From positions 124,001 to 188,000 of the forward strand of contig SWDT01000012.1 of the NCBI GenBank assembly GCA_009193035.1: a stretch of 64,000 bases of DNA. Direction: 5' to 3'. Positions within the stretch are counted from its first letter, which is position 1; each line of letters starts with the position of its first letter. Both the position numbers and the translations under genes were made by a program. The DNA comes from Halicephalobus mephisto (Eukaryota > Nematoda > Chromadorea > Rhabditida > Panagrolaimidae). Of the stretch, positions 10,216 through 19,500 are shown piece by piece. Below the pieces are notes generated by a model. That model was not told the origin of the DNA. It did no database searches and saw nothing but the letters and a program-made list of their open reading frames with translations.

Positions 10216-10501
10216 GTTAGCAACCAAGTAACACAAATCCCTGCAAAACAAAGTACATAAGAAACTAAGATCAGATCTCAAAGATATTCAGTGCTTCGAA
10301 CACCGTAATTCAACAAATTCATGCTAAAGATAAATACGGAATTCAATCCATTTGTATACCAGTCAAATCAAATAATACACGTAACAAGAAGGGCAAAACC
10401 AGGATGTTTTTAAGATTCTCGACCAGAAACCATACTCGCGCCTGGCGAACTAAAGAAACTAGAAGAGCTAACAAGACGAGATCGTTGACCCTGAGGAGCT
10501 T

Positions 10502-11479
10502 CTAGCCGGGAATCTGAAACGGTTCAATTACTTTCTTGTTCGAACGACAAAACAAACATCTAATCAAATTCTGCTGCATTCTCTCTGTCTGTACATAACT
10601 TCCTCCGTAGAAGAGCGTCAAAATAATGCCAAATCCAGTAATACTCATCAGTAGCATCAGAACGTCCTTGTGACGGTCTTTTTTCGTATCGTCGGGACAC
10701 TGCCAGACATTGTGCCAGATGTGCATTGTGTCGTTCATCGTTGTCTCCACATCGATGCAGAAATCGACCCCTGGTTCTGTGTAGATCTTCCAGTAGAATT
10801 CAAATAGATCTTCATAGAACTTTCCACACGATGTGCAAAGTTGGGTCGAATTTTTTTCAATTAACGTGTCTGAATAATTCGTGACACAATCCCGCCATTG
10901 GAAGAGGATTTCTTGGAACTTGACTGTTTTTTCGTCATAGTCGATGGTGGAATTCCGATCGACAAAATTCCAGTTTATCACCAAGCATGCTGAAATTCAT
11001 CGTTCGAATAGGAACCAATGATGACGCAACTCACAACCACACCTGGACTTGTCCCAGATATTCCTCGTCAACGAGTTGGAAATTTCCCAGCTATATGACA
11101 GTAAGTAGTGGCCGTAGATGACATTCGAGCATGTGGTGTTATCTAGCGAAGTTACGTTTTCCTGGAAATTTAAAATTAAATATTTACGAAACCGAGCAAA
11201 ATTACTAAGTGATGAGTGTCGTATTCTAACTGCTTAAAATCAATAAATTGGTTGATGCAATTTGTACAAACTTTCGGAGGACTCGAAAAATTAGTGGCGC
11301 ATTGGACCATTTTAGCCTGAGCTTCAGCAAATCTCTAAAGAGTTCATATATCAACTTCCTTAAAAACGAGCAAAACTCACTTGAATATGAATCTGACATG
11401 GTCCGTCAAGATCCCATGTTTCATCCAAAGCAATTAACTGATGAAATAACGTAAAAATCAACAAAACAATCAAAAACAT
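10502..11479 (-). CDS. OSTM1-like lysosomal membrane protein
   Basis: Orthologue of osteopetrosis-associated transmembrane protein 1, the beta subunit of the lysosomal ClC-7 chloride/proton exchanger. Four exons, 11479-11381, 11334-11206, 11161-11035 and 10989-10502, join in frame to 280 residues. A signal peptide (MFLIVLLIFTLFHQLIA) opens the protein. The lumenal part is cysteine-rich and N-glycosylation-rich, with CATNFSSPPKVCTNCINQF and LCTSCGKFYEDLFEFYWKI, then FCIDVETTMNDTMHIWHNVW as in OSTM1. One membrane helix near the C-terminus (VLMLLMSITGFGIILTLFYG) precedes a basic cytosolic tail. Exon 3 is ended at the strong GTGAGT donor, which is the choice that keeps phase. It lies head-to-head with sdhb-1 (about 200 bp apart). 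I recall the same pair in C. elegans (F42A8.3/F42A8.2), so the synteny is old. Confidence 0.9.
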
Positions 11480-11681
11480 TGAAAAATAGGAAATAAACGA
11501 AAATCAAAGAACAAGCAAAATCGACGAGAACAGAGAGAACGAAAAGAGGATTTACCGTATGGACTGCTTGGCGAAATGTCCCTTTCGATACTCGATAAAC
11601 TCTTGTTTGTTTTTTTAGCTTTCGTCCGTGATTTTTAAATCTTTTTTATCATTTACTTTTTTAGTTATTTTATTATTTCAG
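11480..11681. promoter_or_regulatory. Shared divergent promoter, OSTM1-like gene / sdhb-1
   Basis: 202 bp separate the two start codons. The last bases before the sdhb-1 ATG, TATTATTTCAG, form a splice acceptor ending exactly at 11681, so the spliced leader would abut the start codon. There is little room for separate promoters; shared or overlapping control is likely. Confidence 0.6.
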
Positions 11682-13281
11682 ATGCTTCGTGTTCAAGGAG
11701 CCGGCATTCTTGGCTTGCGTGCTGCCTCAACACAAGCCAAGGGAGCCCGTGTTAAGACCTTTGAGATTTACCGCTATGATCCCGATCAACCTGGATCCAA
11801 GCCGATGATGCAGGTGAGTTTTCATATATCAAATCCCCTCACACCGTAGGTCCTTTGGTTTTAGAAATATGACGTCGATCTCGACAAATGCGGACCAATG
11901 ATTTTGGACGCTTTGATCAAGATTAAGAACGAAGTCGACCCAACCCTTACTTTCCGTCGTTCTTGTCGTGAAGGCATCTGCGGATCCTGTGCTATGAATA
12001 TCGGAGGCCAGAATACCTTGGCGTGCATCTGCAACATCGATACGGACACCAGCAAGTCGACCAAAATCTACCCTCTTCCTCATATGTACGTTGTCAAGGA
12101 CCTTGTTCCGGACATGAACTTGTTCTACGCTCAGTACGCTTCTATTCAACCCTGGATCCAGAAGAACACTCCTATCAATCTTGGTGACAAGCAGTTCTAT
12201 CAATCTGTCGAAGAACGTGAGAAACTCGATGGACTTTATGAGTGCATTTTGTGCGCATGCTGCAGCACCAGCTGCCCTTCCTACTGGTGGAATGCCGACA
12301 AGTATCTCGGACCCGCTATCCTAATGCAGTCTTATAGGTAATTTTTGGTCGACGAATGATCTTTTATTAAGGAATTTAGATGGATTATCGATTCCCGTGA
12401 TGATAAGCATGCTGAGCGTCTCAACCGTATGACCGATGCTTTCTCTGCATTCAAATGCCACACTATTTTGAACTGCACTAAAACTTGCCCCAAGGTAGGT
12501 TTATTTTTATGGAGCAATTAACTTTAGAACGATATTAGGAAAAAGGACAATATTGGAGACAATTTGTCGTTTTGTTTCCTTTGAACTCCTGTAAAAGATT
12601 TCTGGTTTATAACATCTTTGGGTTTAATTTTCTTGCATTCTTTACTGCTAATATTCATAGTAGAATCTAGTTCTGGTATAATTCTTGTTCTAGTATTCTT
12701 GGTTACGCTTATTTGCTTTTTCTTCTAACTGAAATATTGAGTAAATGTATTTTTCTCAGTGAATTTCTTACCTCTTTCATTTTCCTGAGATTATAAGCTT
12801 GTTGCTTTTCACATTTGTAGCAAATTCCAACAAAAATAACAAAACCAAATATCGCAATAATTTGAACGATGCAGAGAATAACTGCAAACAAATGAACATA
12901 ATGATAGGAGTTGGAAATATTGGGATTATGACGGGATTCATTATAATTGCCAATAATTCCATTATGGTCTTCTGATAAACTGGGAATTAAATTTCCAGTT
13001 GAATTTGAAAGATTCATAATAATTTTACTACATAATGTGCTGAAATGCTGATTTTGTGTTGTTTTCACACAGTTTGCTCAGTATTTTTTGAATGAATCAC
13101 TGAAGCATAAAATTTTGTTGTTTCTTCGGCATTCGATTGGATTTAAAGTTCAAAGTTCGTTTTTTAATTATTAATCGGAGGATTTCAGCATCTGAACCCA
13201 GCCAGAGCTATCGGTGAAATCAAGAAGCTGCTAACCGGCGTTACTACGAAGCCTGCTCCAGTTCCAGCTCCCGCCAATTAG
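11682..13281 (+). CDS. sdhb-1: Succinate dehydrogenase iron-sulfur subunit
   Basis: Subunit B of mitochondrial complex II; passes electrons from the flavoprotein subunit to ubiquinone through three Fe-S centres in the matrix. Four exons, 11682-11813, 11865-12337, 12380-12494 and 13189-13281, join in frame to 270 residues. All cluster ligands are visible: [16 protein letters not shown] plus a later LAC for [2Fe-2S], [12 protein letters not shown] for [4Fe-4S], and [13 protein letters not shown] for the [3Fe-4S]/quinone side. The N-terminus ([16 protein letters not shown]) is a mitochondrial presequence. The ATG directly follows a TTTCAG acceptor, so the mRNA is probably SL trans-spliced at the start codon. 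Intron 3 (694 bp) is long for the gene and contains an antisense gene. The C-terminal PAPVPAPAN extension is normal for worms. Confidence 0.97.
12690..13068 (-). CDS. Small single-pass membrane protein nested in sdhb-1 intron 3
   Basis: Antisense gene wholly inside the third sdhb-1 intron. Exon 1 (13068-12772) and exon 2 (12728-12690) are separated by a 43-bp intron with a GTAAGA donor and ATTTCAG acceptor, and join in frame to 111 residues; a second Met at 13017 would give 94. The N-terminal half has several N-glycosylation motifs (NLSNST, NYNES, NISNS) and no signal peptide. One membrane helix follows ([20 protein letters not shown]), then a short charged tail ([14 protein letters not shown], then [12 protein letters not shown]). 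The layout (glycosylated N-terminus, one helix, short basic cytoplasmic tail) resembles KCNE/MPS-type potassium-channel accessory subunits, but no diagnostic motif proves it. Reading straight through the intron gives an alternative end ([10 protein letters not shown]...) stopping near 12709. Confidence 0.6.
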
Positions 13282-15594
13282 CTCAGTCAAGGATCCTAGG
13301 AAAGTAAGCACTGATTCTGGTGGAACTTTTCTTTCAATACTGTAATAAGAAAAGTTCATAGACGTAAATTTAATGTTTGCTATTTGCTTAGAATTGTAAA
13401 AGCAAGTAAAAGTTGGTCTAAAGTTTTAGTTGTGTGGTAGCTGTCCGAATCAAGGACAAAACAAAATGGAGCCTACTCAATGGTCGGGTCGAGGCGGGCA
13501 ATTAGAAGTCGGGCGTCATACGCTCTGGATTGCCACCTAAAATTTGAATTTTGATCGATTTTTACATCATTATGGATCTCCAGGCTATAATGCCTCTTTT
13601 GATCCGGAGAAATTCCAGAACCCCAAAAATGTCCATTTGCGTCCTTGTTTCATGACTTTCAACTGAAACCTGTTTTTGAAAATTGCATTTATGACGGAGG
13701 GTAGTAAGCCCGCCATTTTTTCCTTCTGGAACTCGAGGAATCTTCGTGTTTGAAGAGGATCAAAGAAGGACACCAAATAGTTCTTTACTTTATGTAATTA
13801 TCTATAATGGATTTGGAGATGATCCTTTTAAGAAAAAATTGGTCCTTGACTCAATGTCAAGTTATGTCGCTTTTTATTAAAATTGAATTTTTATTTAAAT
13901 TTTATGCGATTTTTATTTTTTTAAAATGAATCAAGACCTTGTAACGGTCAAATTGGCATTGATTTGTTTTTATCGGGAGAGGCAATCAGAGTCTTCTTGA
14001 CTTCCGATGACCTCCGAAAACGGAAAATTGCCCAACTCTGTTTCTTCAAATAAGTGTGACTGGTTTTTTGAAATTTTTCCTCATACTTGTCGATTGAACT
14101 TGAGAATTTGAAATCGATATACCCCCTGGTGTGATTATTTCCTTACACAAGTTGGTTCGGGAGAATTTTCCTTTCATTAAAAATATTTTTCCTTTTTGTT
14201 TTCCTGTTTGAGATTAGGCTTGGATCTGGAATTTTCTGGTTTGCAAGTTTCAATCTTGCTCAAGGCTAAATTCGGAAATGGAATCAAGTGGTGATCTGAA
14301 TTTTGGTTTTCTGACTGAAACTTTCGAAATTGATAAAGATCAGGATCCGATTTAGATGTGAGTCACGGTCTAGTGTGGGTTGAGTTTTATGTTATTTGTT
14401 TCATGATGGCTCAAAGTTTTCGAGTTTTATTGGAAAGGGTGGCAAGTGGCGTGATTCACGTTTTGGGAAGTTTTTCGTACTTAGGTGTTCAGAAAGTTGA
14501 GGAAATGACAATTTAGTTATGAGTTGGATAGTGTTTCAAAAATCCAAAATTTTGAAATTTACTAACACTATCCACAACTATTATCAGAAATATTTTTGAA
14601 TAGAAAAATTTTCCTAACAAAATCCTTGGATAGTGTTTCGAAAATCCAAAATTTTAAAATTTACTAACACTATTCAAAACTATTACAAATATTTTTGAAT
14701 AGAAAAATCTTCCTAACAAAATCCTTGGATAGTGTTTCGAAAATCCAAAATTTTGAAATTTACAAACACTATCCAAGATTACAGTTAGAGCTGTTTTTTC
14801 ATTTTCATAAATAATTATAAATTTATTTCTGAATAATGCCTGTAATTCTCCATTTTTTAATTTTCTACTTATTATCTAAAATTCTTATTGCAAGATTTTT
14901 TCGAGATTTTAAAACACACTTAGATAATGTTTAAAGTATTTTTTACTTCCATATTCACTATTCGATTTTATTAATAAATTTATTGTTCAAAAGTCTGGAT
15001 TTCTGAAATTTTCTCCATTGCCATAATTATTATCTTTATATTTTTATAAGTTATTTAACTAATTTTTGTTCTCTACATCCTCATCATTTCTATCTTCTCG
15101 AAATTTCGATTTAAACTTTGCTTGCCATAAAAATCAAAACCTCCATTTGTCCTCAATTTTGCACACCTATAGGTCCTTGCTAAATATCTCTTTTGTCAAG
15201 AAAAGTTTGTTATTATTGGACGTCAACGGAAAATTGCATTCCATGATCGACCGAGAGTCAAACCCGCTTCAAATTCTTATTTGCATTTTGCCGATATTTG
15301 ACTTTTCTTTAAAGAACATTGGCCGTTCATGGGAAATCCTCATCGAGGTCAAATCCGTTCTCGAGAATTTCGATTGAGTTCGGTCTTTCCACTTTTCTGC
15401 AAAAATTCTTTCGAATTTCTGGTCCTTGAGAGTTATCGTGAAATTTCCGGATTTTATAAGGAAAAAAACGAATATCGATTCACCTTTTAATCCCGCCTTC
15501 GGTTAATCCAGGTCTAGATTATGATTATTACGTTATATCCAAATCAAAAATTCCAGTTTGAATTGTACAACACTGAAAAAGTGAAATGGACTGG
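13282..15594. other. Intergenic between sdhb-1 and ltd-1, left part
   Basis: No convincing gene. The first part is the sdhb-1 3' UTR. Islands of more balanced composition (about 13440-13520, 13940-14060 and 15100-15380) stand out from the AT-rich background and may be regulatory. Their open frames (such as 15066-15377 plus) carry no recognisable motif. A three-unit hairpin array at 14526-14774 is listed separately. Confidence 0.5.
14526..14774. repeat. Three tandem copies of a hairpin-forming unit
   Basis: Units begin at 14526, 14628 and 14727 (about 100-bp period). Each starts with GGATAGTGTTTC and about 35 bp later ends its palindrome with AACACTATCC, so every unit can fold into a stem with a 9-10-bp arm. 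The AT-rich linker (ATATTTTTGAATAGAAAAAT) is also repeated. Confidence 0.85.
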
Positions 15595-15729
15595 CTAGGC
15601 TTTCCAAAAGCCGTCTGAATAACGAGTTTTATCGGTTATGCGAAGAATCATGTAACTGCGTGTTCCGTTCGTTGAATTGTAATCGACTCGAGGACCAGTT
15701 GATCCAATTGAACAACAATCTGGATATCC
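15595..15729 (-). CDS. Isolated terminal exon, 44 codons, unknown protein
   Basis: Reading leftward on the minus strand, a TTTTTTCTAG acceptor is followed at 15729 by an in-phase open frame of 44 codons ending in TAG (15597-15595). It starts GYPDCCSIGSTGPRVDYNS and ends TDKTRYSDGFWKA. The composition is far more balanced than the flanks (the acceptor side is an A/T run), and Cys-Cys and N-glycosylation motifs suggest a secreted or extracellular protein. I could not place upstream exons confidently. A candidate conserved patch at about 15785-15845 reads GPERRIGHVFGNK in one frame but lacks a good donor. It may be the last exon of a gene antisense to ltd-1 or of a decayed gene. Family not recognised. 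Confidence 0.45.
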   Translation of the reverse strand, partial: GYPDCCSIGSTGPRVDYNSTNGTRSYMILRITDKTRYSDGFWKA

Positions 15730-16582
15730 CTAGAAAAAATAAATCTCGTTATCTAAGATAATCAATTTAAAAATGAATCTCTGATTTTAGTTTATTTCCA
15801 AAAACATGGCCAATTCTCCGTTCAGGACCCTTTGAACGAGTTTTCTTCAATTTTAATTTTAATTAAATTTAAAAATTACTTTGCAGTATTTTCACATAGA
15901 TATATACTGTATTTTTAGAAATATAAAAGTAGTCGAATTTTTTAATTAAAAAAATAAAAAAACTATGTTCGGTGGTTCTCGAATGGAAAACCTGATTTTT
16001 TGAATAATCTGAACTTGATATTTTTTTTAATTTTGAATTGTTTAAAAAATTAAGTTTTCCATTTAAGACTTTTTTAATTATCTTTTTAGATTTAAATTTA
16101 ACAGAAATTTTTATTTAAATTTAATTAAAGAAATTAATTTAAAAAAAATTTTTATACATCTTTCACCAGTATACAGTAATCCTAAAACTGAAAATTGTCA
16201 AAAAATATTTTTAAATTAGATTTAAAAATTTCTTGAATGTTTTTAAATGGAAAACTTTTATTTCGAAATCAGTATTTCATTCTTGATTAATTTTCTCCAA
16301 TTGATTATTTGTAGTTCGGAAATTACCAAAATTCGGTCAATTAACATTCAGAATTTTTTTGATTTAAATTTTTTAAAATTAGGGCCAAAGGGTGTTCATC
16401 CGTAAAAAATAAAGTTTGAAATTTATACCGATTTTTCGAGTACTTGTGGATTGGATTATTTTTATTTTTTTCAAAGACATTGACCCGATTTTCGTTTTTA
16501 TTGATCGACTCGTTTTAGGTAAAAATAAAAAATCAAAGATTTACAATTTCAAAGATATTCAAGTGAGATTCCCGGATTCTAG
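15730..16582. other. ltd-1 upstream region
   Basis: Very AT-rich DNA upstream of the first ltd-1 exon, with one more balanced patch at about 15785-15845. The final bases before the ATG (GGATTCTAG) are an acceptor abutting the start codon, so part of this stretch is an outron or intron. Confidence 0.45.
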
Positions 16583-19500
16583 ATGGCTTCTGTGACATCT
16601 TCTGTCCGGAGGACTACTCCATCTTCAGCAGTCACCATGCCGTTGTTCTTCAATACGGTAAGTTTATTTCAAAAATGTTTTAAAATTATTAAATTTTAAA
16701 ATTATTATAATTACTAAATATTTTAAAATGATTATAATTATTAAATATTTTAAAATTATTAAAATTATTAAGTTTTAAAATTATTATAATTACTAAATAT
16801 TTTAAAATTATTAAATTATTAAATTTCACACTTTTTAACCTACGATATATCCCACCACGAAAACTTGAATTTTAGTTTTTTTTCAATTTTTCGACATAAG
16901 ATCTTTGAGATTTTGTTTTTTTTGAAGCATGAAGTGTCCCAAAAATCACTTTTTTGAAACCGGAATTACTAAGTGAATATTCAATGGATTTTGATAATTC
17001 TTTTTTATTTGGTTCAGATAATCCTGCTGTTTTTTCAATGGAAAAATAAAAATAAATATTAAATTTTAAAAAATGAAAGCAGGATTTTTATTTTTATAGC
17101 AAATTGTAAAATGAGATTTGGAACAGAAAATCAAAAGTTTCGAAATTATTTTTTAAAAATAACCTTTAGAGCAGAAAATCAAAAGTTTCGAAATTATTTT
17201 TAAAAATAACCTTTGGAACAGAACGCCAAAATTTAGGAATTATTTTTTAAAAATAACCTTTAGAACAGAACGCCAAAATTTCGGAAATTATTTTTTAAAA
17301 ATAACCTTTGGAACAGAACGCCAAAAGTTTCAAAATTATTTTTCGAAAAAAAACTAAATAAAACACTAAAATTAAAAAGTTAATTTTTCTGTATAAAAAA
17401 TTTTTATATTAAATTTTGTTTTCGAAATTTTTTTATGATCTCTGATATCAAGTGAAATGTCAAGCTCATGAAAACCCAAAAAAAGTCCGAAAATCCATTG
17501 AATGTTCGTTGAATTACAACGATTTCAATTTTGAGCATTTTTGGGACATTCTATATCCACCATTGTCCTAATCCAAAAACGAAATTTCGAATCATGTTTT
17601 AAATTTTCCATGTGAAACCAGAAATAATTCAAATTTATTTTGAATGATCATGGATTTTAATTCAAAAAACACGTTTTTGGATATCTGGGTTGTAGTCCAG
17701 GATTCAAATTTTTCAATTAGTTGCGAATCCACTTGAATGAGGAAGACTGTCCAGGTTTTGGATTCCTTTCTCGATCGGGGCGCTGTCAAAACGGTCCTTG
17801 TTGAGAGAACTGTCCTTTTGACTCATTTTGCGGGATATCGGGATTCGCACGGCCCTTATTAGTTATAGAACAATAATGGATCGATATCCATTTTCTTTTT
17901 CACGTCAAAGTTTTATTTTTTAAATACTAATTTTTTAAAGTTCAATTTTTGTGAATTTTTAAAATTCCATCGGATTAATGGAATTCGGATCGAGACCGGA
18001 TCGGGATCAAAGAGATTTCAATTTCGGGATTTCTGGATCTAGACCGGATTAACCACAGGCCAACTATTAAAGTGACACTTTCGTTACGAGGTTCTGACCT
18101 CTTAAAGTTACGTCGTTTGTAGTGTTTGGAGTACTTAACTTGATGTACGGAGAATTGAGTGTCGTCACTCAATTACCAACTTTTCAAGTTTCACTATGGG
18201 ATTGAATTGCTGAACGATTTTTCAAAGCGAAAGTTCTTTAGAAATATTTTATCAATTTTTAATTTTCGTTGCGAAAAATAAATTTTTTCTAAAACAAAAT
18301 TTTTAAAATTATTTTTATCAATTTTTAATTTTTATTCTTAGAAATAAATTTTTTCTAAAACGAAATTTTTAGAATTGTTTTTATCAATTTTTAATTTTCG
18401 TTGCGAAAAATAAATTTTCTCAAAACGAAATTTTTAAAATTATTTTTATCAATTTTTAATTTTTATTCTTAGAAATAAATTTTCTCAAAACGAAAGTTTT
18501 CCAAATTTATAATTTTCATCTTGAAACAATTTTCTCGAAAAATATTTTCACAAAAAAAAGTTTTTTAATTTTTTCGTTTTTAGATAAAAAGTTATTAAAA
18601 TTTTTTAAAATCGAAATTTTTTATTAATTTTTAATTTTCATCTTCAGACAGAAGTTTCCAAAAACTACTTTTATTTTTTAAATTTCAACTGAAAAGATTT
18701 TTTTCGAAAATTTTCTCACAGCGAAATTTTTGCAATAATTTTTTATCCATAATGATAGTCAATTTTCTTCCTTTTTCTAAATTTTCGCCTCGAAACAAAA
18801 TTGGTCGATCATTCATTTCTCTCTGGTCAATTTGTCATAGTTACAATATCTTCCAGAAAATTTTCCAAAAATTGAAAAGAATCGGTCATTTGCACTGTTT
18901 TATGGAAGTTGTTGACCGGATCGACACAGTTTCGAACCTCAATAGGGTTCTTGAGAAAATTCATTTTTTAAAATTTTTCTGGATTATTTGGCCTTGGACA
19001 ACAAACAGGTGATCAATTGTCTTTTCCGATTGCTTTCGTGTGCCGACCCTCAATTTCGACAAAGGTCAAATGAAGCCAGATGGTCAATTTTTAGAAAATC
19101 GAAGATCCCGCACTTTTGGTTTTTTGGAAATCACCAAGGTAGCTGATTTTTATTAATTTCCATCTATCTTTTAAAAAAATTAAAAAATAAAATTTTAAAA
19201 ATTAAAAAATAAAATTTTAAAATAAAAAATTAAATTTTAAAATAAAAAATTAAATTTTAAAAATAAAAAACTAAAATTTTAAAAATATACTAAATATTTT
19301 TAGAATGTTAAAAAATTTTAAAACTTTATAGTTTTCGGTCTTAATTGGAAAATCTCGAAAATTCGTGTCGAGACAATTTTCCAGAATTTTTTATTATTAT
19401 GCAATTTGTAATTTTCTAAAATTGTTTAAATTCCGAAATTTTAAATTTTGAAAAATTCCGAAAATTCGTGTCAAGACAATTTTTCCAATAGTATAATTTT

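Noticed and set aside
15066..15377. Plus-strand frame of 103 codons upstream of ltd-1
   Set aside because: No recognisable motif and no splice signals that would join it to ltd-1; may reflect a conserved non-coding patch.
17592..18172. Minus-strand frames in ltd-1 intron 1
   Set aside because: Somewhat balanced composition, but no consistent exon-intron chain and no known motif.
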